Of a stretch of 64,000 nt of DNA, positions 9,301 through 17,453 are shown in pieces. The position numbers were made by a program, and so were the translations under genes. Source of the DNA: Helicoverpa zea (taxonomy: Eukaryota; Arthropoda; Insecta; Lepidoptera; Noctuidae). Each line of letters starts with the position of its first letter. Within the stretch, counting starts at the first letter, position 1. Below the pieces are notes generated by a model, which was not told where the DNA came from, did no database searches, and worked only from the letters and a program-made list of their open reading frames with translations. Location: the NCBI RefSeq assembly GCF_022581195.2, contig NC_061466.1, forward strand, positions 5,890,001 to 5,954,000. Reading direction: 5' to 3'.

Positions 9301-12266
9301 TAAATTTAAAAATATCCAAGCTATCAATGAGGGTAGTTGACACAATATTGGCCTTTACAATTTCAAATTTCTTTCAGATTGAAGTAATTTTGTTGTGTCT
9401 ATTATCCTCTGTAAATTTTTAATTTCTAAAAAAAAAATTAAATTTAAAAAAAGATAGCACATAGCTGAAAAATTATAGTTTATTTTTCATTTTTAGCCTT
9501 CAAACTTGCGTTATTGGAATGACAAAATTCTTGAATGCTTCTACACGTTCGCTTGCATTTTACATTAAGGTATTCACTTAACAGGGAGCTGGATGCACAG
9601 CGTTATTAGTCGCGGTTGTTTCAAGAAAATTAGAATTAACTAGAGCCGAGAAGCACGTTCATAACTTCATGATGGACACACAACTTACTAAAAGAGTAAG
9701 TATTGCTGTGATATAAGTTCATCACAATTATTGTTAATCTAATTAACAGGGGGCGGGATGTACAGCATTATTAGTGACCGTTGCTTCGAGAAAATTAGAG
9801 TTAACTAGAGCGGAGAAACATGTCCATAACTTCATGATGGAAACCCAGCTAACGAAAAAGGTAAGGTGACTGTTACTCGACTAACAGTTAAAGGACACTA
9901 TGAAGGTAAGACTTATCAGCTAGGTATGCTAAAGAATAAGTTAATAAATTAAACGATAACAATAAAAGTCTGCTTGAAATACTTACGCTTGACACAGTGA
10001 TTAACACACATTAGATGAAAGTTAAGGAATTGCAAACTAACACATAAGTAGCGACAGCGACACTTCGCTAGAAAATAACTAAAATAAACTAAATAAACAC
10101 TTAAATAATATTGGAGAATGTTAAGCTAACTAATAGCTTGAACCACAGAAAGCTTGAAAGACATTGGACACCTTGTGCTGTCTTAATGTGTTGGTAGAAT
10201 TACAAGGAATTAATGATCTGATTGAATGTATGGATACTTACAGCTGAAAAATGCAGCTGCCAACGTGCTTCGGGAGACGTGGTTAATATACAAACACACG
10301 AGGCTTGTCAAACGAGTCCATCCTGGAAGAGTGAGAACACATCAAAGAAAGTTTTTGTTAGCTATTTACGCGTAAGTAGTTTTTATCTCAGTTCCTAATA
10401 AAATAATCTTCAAACATATAATATGTATAATCTTAGTTTCTAAAGTGTTAGGCACACCTTCATTAAAATACTAAGGATTGTAAAAACACTCTTCGAAATT
10501 ATTCTTCTTAAGTCTAACATGGAAAAATGCACATCATCTTTAGAAATACGATAAAAGAGCACAATCATACTTTCAGGTTACGGAAAGTGAAGATGGATCA
10601 AAGAAAGTTAATGGACAACGCGAACACAATAACAGATATGGCAAAGGTACGTTGATTTCCAAAAAGCATATTTACCGCTATTGCTACACTCATACACTCA
10701 TTTAGAGGTAGACCCCTAGTTAGCACATTAGGAATGCAATTTTTAGAAATAGCGCTAGAAGTCCTCTTTGATTTTCTACCACCCCGTGATGAAAACTGTG
10801 TGTCCAGAAGCTCGAAGTTTTTATGAACCAACCCGAGTTCACAAATATCAAGGAATTGGAATCCAAAACATAGCATGCTACAAAATTTTATTTCGACCCC
10901 ATTTGGCCACTTGCTTTGCGCATGCGTTAATTAGACCCAAATTATTTTGCTAGAGGAAAGTGAACCCGCCAAAGGAATGCATGATTTAGAATTAGACATC
11001 ACGATTTCAAGGATATATTTTGAGGACATGCATATTATGGACACTCGTTTTAAACTACATGACACACACTAATCAGACAAATGTATAGTAACTCTAATCT
11101 GATACACTAACACGAACTAGTGATTAGAAAGTACAGTCAGTATTGAACTACAAAGCGATTGATATTAGGACCCCTTTCTCTTGCAGACCCAGAACACAGT
11201 CTATGAGATTGTTTCGGACATGAGCACGAGACAAGACACCATAGAAGAGAGGCTGACTAGTTTAGAAGAAAAACTTACTTCATTACAGGTAATGGAAATT
11301 TTGTTCTCTTTCAAGGGCGACGTAATTTACATTGAACCTCCTGAAAGAATATGAGGTTAGAAAAAATCTGTTTGATCTTTTTTTTTCTTTTTTTTTAACG
11401 ACGTCAAAACTCATCAAATGACGGCGGTGAGGGAGTGTCAGACTCTAATCTGACACTAAAATCCGTCGTGTTCCATCGTAGGTCTTTTATATACCAGGGC
11501 CGCGGTAACTCTTTCGAACAATCCCGCAGCCCCGGATCTGATTGATCTGATTTTTTAGGGTTTTACCACTGGCGACAAATATCTTCCTCCGTGGCGTTGA
11601 TTATCTAAAATGTTGTAAATATGTGTTCCAGGAACAAGTAAATAATTTACCAGACGTCATGGCTCGGTGCTTGCAGCAGTGTTGGGAACGGGCGGAGCAG
11701 AGAAGAAACTTCCTGCATCCTGACACTGCTGCAGTACCTACTCCGCCTTCATCTACTATTACGCCTTATACTAGGTAGGTATCGATGCTTTAATGATAAT
11801 GTCGTCTGTGGAGATTTATTCCACAAATCATGTTATTCCGCTCACGCCTCAAATATGAACATCAAAAATAATCTGTACCTACGAAAAATCTTTTAAAATC
11901 TTTCAAGTAATCCTAATTGTATGTTGTGGCAGTGTGCCACAAGATTTAGATGCATAGCTTTTGACTAGAGAGCTCTATTTGGTCTACCGTGCTAAAGGGT
12001 AAATTGTTGGATTACACCTGTAACACACATGGAAGTTAATTAAGAATGTCACTTTGTATATGAAACTATGCTATGCTAATAATTTTCTTGGGATTTCTAG
12101 GACGCTAGCAACAGCGTCACACCCGTGGCCACCCAGCCCGGTGCTGCAGCCGGCGGGGCGCACGCACTCGGCTCCCGAGAGCACGACCACGCACTCGCCT
12201 TCACCAGCGCAGCCGCAGCCCTCGAGCCCCGCCCCACACGCGACTCGGCCCCCTCTACCCAGCTGA
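3257..12266 (+). CDS. SK: small-conductance Ca2+-activated K+ channel (SK/KCNN), 5'-incomplete, multi-exon
   Basis: Plasma-membrane K+ channel opened by Ca2+ through calmodulin bound to its cytoplasmic C-terminal side; it sets after-hyperpolarisation in excitable cells. Joining 3257-3386, 3558-3653, 4382-4555, 5617-5759, 5986-6090, (7470-7605 or 8059-8194), (9585-9695 or 9750-9860), 10244-10371, 10577-10646, 11187-11288, 11632-11774 and 12101-12266 gives 1504 nt, 501 residues and a TGA. Every border is GT-AG and all phases agree. In-window residue numbers: S1 about 17-37, S2 50-73, S3 94-114, S4 145-160, S5 193-215, pore and filter about 230-250, S6 250-275, calmodulin-binding domain about 276-355, coiled coil 366-405, Pro-rich tail 440-501. 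The order of segments and the strong match to conserved SK blocks (LFMIDNCADDWR, LLHSKLFTDASSRSIGALN, AEKHVHNFMM, KNAAANVLRETWLIYKHTRL) make the family certain. The N-terminal cytoplasmic exon(s) and promoter lie upstream of base 1 or are not recognisable here. Confidence 0.96.
3558..3653 (+). CDS. SK: SK exon: S2
   Basis: 96 nt, 32 codons, phase 0 at both ends (acceptor ATTTCAG, donor CAG|gtacgt). It encodes ASIYSQALKTLISMSTVILL and onward to HALEVQ, the second membrane segment of the channel. The 171-nt intron before it is one of the shorter ones in the gene. Confidence 0.95.
3664..3897. repeat. degenerate interspersed repeat fragment (non-LTR/SINE-like) in SK intron
   Basis: Lies in the intron after the S2 exon. 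It reads from 'ctagcatctgccagcggttt' to a tail 'cagctttataatattagtaa' preceded by 'aaacaaacaaact'. This combination is familiar as a widespread decayed repeat in lepidopteran genomes. Related pieces occur at 31360-31515 (same tail) and, in opposite orientation, near 41640-41800 (tatcccggtacgagcagaag). No coding capacity remains. Confidence 0.55.
4382..4555 (+). CDS. SK: SK exon: S2-S3 linker, S3 and S3-S4 loop
   Basis: 174 nt, 58 codons, phase 0 at both ends (acceptor GTATTTCAG, donor GTA|gtaagt). It begins LFMIDNCADDWRIAMTWQRI, a highly conserved SK block, passes through the third membrane segment (IGLELAICAVHPIP) and ends in the extracellular S3-S4 loop (TTKLANKGGVIGVEV). In vertebrate SK channels this loop contributes to apamin binding. 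The reading frame runs on into the intron for a further 138 nt, which is read-through and not coding. Confidence 0.96.
4953..4976 (+). CDS. SK: candidate in-frame cassette microexon, S3-S4 loop of SK
   Basis: 24 nt between a pyrimidine-rich acceptor (tcattttcaattttctccttag, 4931-4952) and a gtctgt donor at 4977. Both neighbouring exons are phase 0, and this piece reads eight codons (GTMYKQIQ) without a stop, so its inclusion would keep the frame. It would be inserted between GVEV and VPYDV, in the extracellular loop just before S4. The donor is not a strong consensus, and short ORFs between AG and GT arise by chance, so I call it only as a candidate. Optional use would lengthen the loop by eight residues, including one Lys and two Gln. 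Confidence 0.45.
5617..5759 (+). CDS. SK: SK exon: S4 and S4-S5 linker
   Basis: 143 nt, 47 codons plus two bases (acceptor CATTTCAG, donor AG|gtaatg). It encodes VPYDVTLSLPMFFRLYLICR, the S4 segment, which in SK channels has few charges and does not act as a voltage sensor. The S4-S5 linker LLHSKLFTDASSRSIGALN follows; this linker is the part contacted by calmodulin in SK gating. The last Arg codon is split across the intron. Confidence 0.96.
5986..6090 (+). CDS. SK: SK exon: S5
   Basis: 105 nt, completing a split Arg codon and leaving two bases of the next (acceptor TTCACAG, donor AG|gttggt). It encodes FVLKTLMTICPGTVLLVFMV and SLWIIASWTLRQCE, the fifth membrane segment and the start of the turret. 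The donor gttggt is weak, which may help downstream exon choice. Open reading frames that overlap it in the other two frames are shadows. Confidence 0.95.
6091..7469 (+). other. SK: SK intron before the duplicated pore exons
   Basis: 1379 nt without recognisable coding sequence. It is T-rich on the + strand. The open frame that runs into the first pore exon from 7150 passes through the acceptor and has no similarity to channel sequence before the AG, so I treat it as intronic. No third pore-like exon was seen. Confidence 0.6.
7470..7605 (+). CDS. SK: SK pore exon, version A (GYGD filter), mutually exclusive with 8059-8194
   Basis: 136 nt: one base completing Arg, then 45 codons (acceptor GGCTCTCAG, donor GTG|gtatgt). 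It encodes FHDEDHANLLNSMWLTAITF, the pore helix, then the selectivity filter in LCVGYGDIVPNTYCGRG and the outer half of S6 (ITLTCGMV). GYGD is the usual K+ filter. The exon is the same length and phase as the exon 453 nt downstream and differs at 11 of 45 residues. Using both would shift the frame, so the transcript must choose one. Confidence 0.94.
8059..8194 (+). CDS. SK: SK pore exon, version B (GFGD filter), mutually exclusive with 7470-7605
   Basis: 136 nt, same phase as version A (acceptor ACATTCAG, donor ATG|gtaagt). It encodes FHDEEHANLLNAMWLIAITF, then LSVGFGDIVPNTYCGRG and the S6 start IAVSTGIM. The filter Tyr is replaced by Phe (GFG), as known in ERG and Kir6 channels, and the residue two before the first filter Gly is Ser instead of Cys. 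The S6 start differs at six of eight positions from version A. Both copies are intact with good splice sites, so neither looks like a decaying duplicate. Confidence 0.94.
8195..9584 (+). other. SK: SK intron between pore exons and S6/CaMBD exons
   Basis: 1390 nt, AT-rich, with no further copy of a pore or S6 exon and no open frame with channel-like sequence. Elements that direct the exon choices could lie here, but I cannot point to one by eye. Confidence 0.5.
9585..9695 (+). CDS. SK: SK S6/calmodulin-domain exon, version A, mutually exclusive with 9750-9860
   Basis: 111 nt, 37 codons, phase 0 at both ends (acceptor TTAACAG, donor AGA|gtaagt). It encodes GAGCTALLVAVVSRKLELTR, the inner half of S6 and the gate region, then AEKHVHNFMMDTQLTKR, the first helix of the calmodulin-binding domain. 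It differs from version B at four residues: Ala/Thr and Val/Ala in S6, Asp/Glu and Arg/Lys in the helix. Confidence 0.93.
9750..9860 (+). CDS. SK: SK S6/calmodulin-domain exon, version B, mutually exclusive with 9585-9695
   Basis: 111 nt, 37 codons, same phase as version A (acceptor TTAACAG, donor AAG|gtaagg). It encodes GAGCTALLVTVASRKLELTR and AEKHVHNFMMETQLTKK. Only 54 nt separate it from version A, probably too short for efficient splicing of that intron, so the two cannot easily be joined. Joining both would stay in frame but would duplicate the inner S6. Many synonymous differences from version A with few amino-acid changes point to purifying selection on both copies. Confidence 0.92.
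10244..10371 (+). CDS. SK: SK exon: calmodulin-binding domain core
   Basis: 128 nt, 42 codons plus two bases (acceptor ACTTACAG, donor GC|gtaagt). It encodes LKNAAANVLRETWLIYKHTR, the most conserved SK segment, and LVKRVHPGRVRTHQRKFLLA. In known SK structures these helices bind the calmodulin C lobe constitutively; the basic and aromatic residues (R, W, Y, K) are all present. Confidence 0.96.
10577..10646 (+). CDS. SK: SK exon: distal calmodulin-binding helix
   Basis: 70 nt, completing a split Ala codon, then 23 codons (acceptor ACTTTCAG, donor AAG|gtacgt). It encodes LRKVKMDQRKLMDNANTITD MAK, the long amphipathic helix in which the RKVKMDQRKL segment corresponds to the calmodulin N-lobe contact of the family. 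Confidence 0.95.
11187..11288 (+). CDS. SK: SK exon: C-terminal coiled coil
   Basis: 102 nt, 34 codons, phase 0 at both ends (acceptor CTCTTGCAG, donor CAG|gtaatg). It encodes TQNTVYEIVSDMSTRQDTIE then ERLTSLEEKLTSLQ, with heptad-spaced hydrophobic residues typical of the SK tetramer coiled coil. Confidence 0.95.
11370..11570 (+). repeat. interspersed repeat copy in SK intron (family also at 135-240 and 19225-19345)
   Basis: Shares 'gagggagtgtcagactct' with the reverse complement of 135-240, and 'ccagggccgcggtaact' plus 'ttcgaacaatcccgcagcc' with 19255-19290. It has a long T/A run at its 5' edge. It lies in the short intron before the penultimate SK exon. I recognise the pattern as a common lepidopteran repeat but cannot name the family. 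Confidence 0.6.
11632..11774 (+). CDS. SK: SK exon: end of coiled coil, C-terminal linker
   Basis: 143 nt, 47 codons plus two bases (acceptor TGTTCCAG, donor AG|gtaggt). It encodes EQVNNLPDVMARCLQQCWER, then AEQRRNFLHPDTAAVPTPPS and STITPYT. The RRNFLHPDTAAV block is conserved in insect SK proteins. If the following intron is not removed, the frame stops at once (AGG TAG), giving a shorter C terminus. Confidence 0.93.
12101..12266 (+). CDS. SK: SK terminal coding exon, Pro-rich C terminus
   Basis: 166 nt, completing the split Arg codon and ending at TGA 12264-12266 (acceptor GGATTTCTAG). It encodes TLATASHPWPPSPVLQPAGR and a Pro/Ser/Thr/His-rich tail ending RPPLPS. The exon is strikingly GC-rich against AT-rich surroundings, which is why other frames are also open here. 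The C terminus is poorly conserved between SK proteins, so the joining rests on frame, splice sites and codon-split consistency. Confidence 0.85.
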
Positions 12267-12526
12267 GTACCGCCTTCCAACTCCGAACTCCTGTGCTGAA
12301 CTCGACGAAACTCGGCGCCCGTCCTCTGACCCCCCCTTCACGACTACGCCCGAAAGAGGTGGCCGGGGAAGTTGTTTTACTACGGAAGACAGAGATTTGA
12401 AGATACTAGTTCAATGAACGCTTTGCACGAAACATGTTGAGTTTTTCGGTTATCAAGCCACGAAACTCAAGTTTGCTGTCGTTTAATTACTAACGCTCAC
12501 TGTACAGCACGCAACACAAAAATGGA

Positions 12527-12532
12527 AATAAA
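12527..12532 (+). terminator. candidate poly(A) signal AATAAA, 261 nt after the SK stop
   Basis: First canonical AATAAA after the stop codon, followed by a T-rich stretch (ttttcttatatcc, then cacgtttatttta). Many more AATAAA motifs follow, for example 15738-15743, and a long 3' UTR is plausible for a neuronal channel gene, so this may be only the proximal site. Confidence 0.4.
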
Positions 12533-15500
12533 TCGAACAAAATTTTCTTATATCCATTTTACTCTCACGTTTATTTTATAAATTTGCAAATCAAAACGAA
12601 CAATTACCATGTGAAGATTTGTATTTTTATACTGACACAAACTGTACTCGTTTATTGAAACTATTTTCGACATCTTTATCTTGCGTTGGGTGATGAACGG
12701 AATAAAGTGAAACGATTTTCTCGGCATGCCAATGGACCACGCCGCGGTGCGATACAAGGTCAGCCGTAGTTTTCTTCGCTGTTCCCCAAAGTTTCGGATG
12801 TGCCAGACTGTTTTCTAGTGATATTGTTTAGATAGTGAAAAGAAATGAGGCGGTACGGACTTGCTGTTGTGATTATACAAATGCTTTATCGATAGACGCT
12901 TTAGCTAATTACGTTAGACGATATTTTGAATACATTATCAGCATTAGTATAGGTAGTTATTACCTACACGTTCACGTTTTATCTGATGTTCATGGAACCA
13001 ATAACACTGTTTTATATGCTGAGTGTGTTTTTACTAAGGTTTTTGTGATCGCCACCAATATTACGGCATTGAGAAGTCTTTGGAAACGAATTTATGAGTA
13101 CCTAGTCACTTTCATAGATTTCTTAATGTACAGACACCATAGCAGTAAAGTTATAATAATAGTGACTAAATAAATAATAGTTAACACATAGATTTGCATT
13201 TATTTCATGCAGTTATTAAGTAAACTGACTGCATTGCATAGGCATTTACTGTAAAGTACACTTAGCGGTCACTATAGATTGGTTTCGGTTCCTTGTGTAA
13301 GTATTTGCCATTATATGGACAGAAACACAATTTGGAATAACTATATCACAGTGACAGATTTAGCTATGAAATATAAACTATACATGTATAACTCCATCTA
13401 CTTTAGAATTGTTAATGTCATCTTCGATAGTATTCGAATAGTAATTGAAATATATTTTATACAAACTTATGAATACGATGATCTGACCACTTTATTTGTA
13501 ATATATTTTAAATATTTAAGGACTCCATAAAACTAAGTTTTATTGAGATTTGCAATTAGGGAACTGAGTTTTATAGAGACATCGAAACAAAATTTAATAA
13601 TAAATGTTCAGGTCAGATTATGGCCACGTATGACGTGGTGTAGCATAAGCTAAGTGTGTTTCTATTGGATTGTTCGAAAACTATCGAAGCGAGATAATTG
13701 CACATATTCTAAGAGAAACCTGTATACACAGTTTTAGATATATGATTAGGTAAATTGAATTGTTACTACCTGCCTATTGACATGTAGATTGTAAACATTT
13801 TTTTCTAAGAATTAGACTAAGTAAAGCTTTGTATAAGACATAAGATTGATGGCTGTCTAAATAGTGCCTAAAACACTACGAAATTTCGATAATTCAGTTT
13901 TATTATCTTAATATATTATGAATGTAAATAGGTAATCTAAAATTTGAGAGCATAATATTTAGTAAATATCTGAATTTTGTAGCTGTACGAGTTGTATGAT
14001 GGGATCAATTTGTTTGTACATTTTAGTTTTAAATGTTCCCTTCTTTGTTGTTGATTGGTTATTTTATTTGAAAGACTAATGAAAAATCGGATTTTGCATT
14101 GAACATAAGCATCAAAACCAGTTGTACTGTCATCACGGACTTTGCTCAAACAAATCAGCACTGATTTTTCAGAAATCAAAATCAATTTAAATAAAATAGA
14201 TAGATTGGCATTACATAATTGACCTACATGCATAGAATAGACCAATGTGTTAATAAAATAGAAATAGATAGATCTAAAATAGACTTATTAGCCTATCTAC
14301 ATAAGACATAAATCTATAAAATCAGGAATTCAGGATATTTTAACACCAAGTAATATGATGTCCATAAAAAATATATATAATATTGAGAAAAATTTTTTTA
14401 CTAGTTGGCTATGCAATTTATCACCAAATTATTCTTAAATTTTGTAAAGACGGAAGAAAATTCTAAAATATTAATTAGCTTAAAATAAACTTATCATAAG
14501 TTGTTACAATTGCACTCGCCTTATAAATATTATAATGTTTTCTGCCAATTATTCATTTAGAGGCACGGTAGAGTCTCAGCCAAGTTAGCAAAGCTAATTA
14601 AATAGTCGACATGACACGTTCATTATGCTGTTTTTTTATTTACCAACTTCAAGCAGTTCTACCTATAAGAAAATCTTGAAGTCATCAGTATTTAAAATAT
14701 GTAATTAAAATACACATTATCCATCATCTGAATAAATAAGAACTGATTTAATTTTGCCCTATGTTTGACTATGTATTTTCTTTATACGACTTTCTTCTGT
14801 TATGTTACAATTACTGTAATTAGGTAGGATAATGAATAATCCTCTAATTTAATTGTTCGTAATATTATACAAAAAACACCAACTAGTATATTTAGATATA
14901 CGACAGAATTAGTGTAGAAATTAAAAAATATTTCCTGCATTATATTTATTATTAAATTAATATCTTACCCCTCTTATTAAAAATTTTCCTAAAAATTTTC
15001 ATAAACAGTGTTTTAAAAAAATACTTTCTATATTCCCTAGTGTTTGTAACTACCTCGACATTTTTACACGTCATAATTACCTACAGTTTAACTAGTAACT
15101 GCCACTTTAGGTGTTTTGCTTTCAATTTCTTTACTTAAATCATTAGAAATTCTTTCTCATGTCCTGTCCCCACCGTTATCAAATATTATCAATATTTTGT
15201 TTTGACTTTTCTCTGGTTTTCCAGTCTTACTTTGACCACGACAATCTTTGAAATCCAAAACGCACAATATAAATAATACAAAAGTGGCATTTTAGTAAAA
15301 CTAGGTATTTACATTATCGGTCTTTACCTAACAGTAGCCTAATAAATTGTCCCCATTATGAAGAATTTTGAAGAGTCTAGTCATTAAGATTAATTGCTTT
15401 ATAGTCTGTTTTGTCTAGGACAGTTATTCACAAAAGTGTTTGTACTCGTACTATTTATATTTTATCAATTGAACTCTTATTCCTATCAACTAGAATATAA

Positions 15501-16246
15501 TTTATACCTTTCAATGATATTTAAAAGTATAATTATACCTATCGAACACTTTTGCGAGTGAGTCCCAATTTTAACTAAATTTCAAAGTAAAAAAAAAAAC
15601 TATTTATTTATAAATAAGAATTGACCAAAATGTTGTTTAAGAAACGTAGAATTTGTAAATAATAAGCGAAAAATCAGTAAGACATTATGTATAAAGTAAT
15701 AATGTAAATACCAGTTGTATTTGCGAATTTTAATGTAAATAAAGTAAAAAATAATAAAAGTACGGTTCCAGTAAAATTATTTTTAAATAATACGTTCAAT
15801 TGTATAATGAAATTTTAAGTTGTATGCCAACGGAATGTTCTATGCGGTGCGTAAACAAAAGATATGAAACTTTTGTGATCATTGTTGAAGAAATGAAAGT
15901 GTAACTTCGATTATATGAGCTGTAGTATTTTTTAAATTGATTTTTATTTACACCTTATGCCTAAAGTTGAAAATAAACTTGATGAAGTAATCTGGTGTCT
16001 TACATTATTTTCCTGGTCTAACTCCGAGTATGCATATTATAAAATAGGTTTCCGACAGACACTGTTGCTAGTTTGTAATATTTATGATTCAGTGTTTACC
16101 ACAATCGTGAACCCTAGATTTATAAAAACCCTCCTTCTAGCGCCATCTTTTGAATCAAAGGAACAATGTTTTGCTTTATGCACCTATCATCTGCGATTTA
16201 CGAAAGAGGGCAGTTTACCAAAGAGCAATCAAACATATTTAAATTC
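12533..16246. other. AT-rich downstream region, possible long SK 3' UTR
   Basis: No exon-like coding sequence. Open frames of 83-112 codons at 12835-13173, 13279-13530 and 13937-14245 have no recognisable similarity and occur in AT-rich sequence. Several AATAAA motifs are present, including 15738-15743 in a run of 'aaagtaaaaaataataaaag'. Confidence 0.45.
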
Positions 16247-16372
16247 GTGTCGACGGGTGACCTAGTGGGTAAAGAACCAACCTCTTGTGGGCTCGATTCC
16301 AGGTTAGGCAAGTACCAAAGCAACTTTTCTAAGTTTGTAGATACGTACTTTCTAAATGTATATAGACTGCAC
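16247..16372 (+). repeat. tRNA-derived SINE, truncated
   Basis: Contains an A-box-like GTGACCTAGTGGGTA and a B-box-like GGCTCGATTCCAGG about 30 nt further on, followed by 'aggcaagtaccaaagcaact' and 'ctaagtttgtagatacgtac'. This order is familiar from an abundant lepidopteran SINE. The body is cut short relative to a full-length copy. Confidence 0.7.
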
Positions 16373-17234
16373 CTACTTTATCATCAGACTTCCTAGTTCT
16401 CTACGGAATCCTAAAAAGTCAAGATACTGGATTCTGAATGACAGTGAATGACCGTAAAATGAGAAATAGTCACGTTGTATGAGTAGTAACACAACGTTTT
16501 CCATTACTTTGATACATGTAGTTACGTGGGTGTTAACATTTTAGCTGACACGTCCAATCGTCCTGTTGAAAATGTAGCAGTTTCAGGAGTGCACGTTTTC
16601 AACATAAAAACTGAAGTACAGACGGGGATTTTACTATTTCTAACAGCTAAGGACGTTGAAAAGTCAAACGAGAGAAAATACTATGCTCAATTACTCGATG
16701 ACATCCAGATATTTATTCTTTCCCAATGTATTATCCATTCTGATATATGAAAGTAACAGCATGGCTATTTGATTCTTCATACCACTTCCATAAGTAACTT
16801 TACAATTAAAAAGTTAGTTATTATAAAACTGTTGATTACCACTGATTTTGATGTTTCTAAATTGATTAAAATTAAATTCTGCCACATCTTCAAGGACACA
16901 GCTGCTCTCAGCTTATTCGACATCATTACGTCACTTCGCCATTTATCAACACCCTGATGTTCAAGGTCATACTCCGATTTGAAATCCGTCTCCAAGGTTA
17001 CTAAAACCTTTTGAAGTGCTTTACAAAGTGGTATTAAAAAGCCAATGTGACTAAAGTTCGTTGATAACTCCCGGGAGCACAGTTATAGGCCATTTTGGTA
17101 CTTACAATTTAATTAAATTGCCAATTAGTGTTGTAAAGTTTTTACATTCCGATTTTGATTTCTTCTTTGACCTTCAATGTTCGTTATGGCATTGAGTATA
17201 ACTTATAGCAGTTACGTTTCGGGCACGATCATCG

Positions 17235-17453
17235 TATAGTTATCGGCACGAATCTTGAGCTCTGACCTACATCTACGCAGAAATTATTTATTAGCAAAGA
17301 ACCAATCGCGAGTGACGGCTATGACGCGATGCACTGCGGGCCAATCACCGCTTTAGCCCGCCCTCACGCCTCACTTCATACCACAAAAGGGACCCAATAA
17401 ACTACTTCTGCGCAGGTGAAGGTCAGAGCTCAAGATTCGTGCCAATAACTATA
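17235..17453. mobile_element. 219-bp MITE with ~48-bp terminal inverted repeats (TA-flanked)
   Basis: The left end runs TATAGTTATCGGCACGAATC, then ttgagctctgacctacat, to ctacgcagaa. The right end is its inverse with a few mismatches (for example TTATTGG for TTATCGG). The outer TATA is compatible with TA target duplication, as in Tc1/mariner-type MITEs. The interior is GC-richer than its flanks and holds no ORF. Confidence 0.8.

Noticed and set aside
12125..12400. 91-codon frame overlapping the SK C-terminal exon
   Set aside because: Out of frame with the splice-consistent SK tail; open because the exon is GC-rich and stop-poor.
12835..13173. 112-codon frame downstream of SK
   Set aside because: No recognisable domain, no splice context, AT-rich composition; likely 3' UTR or intergenic chance.
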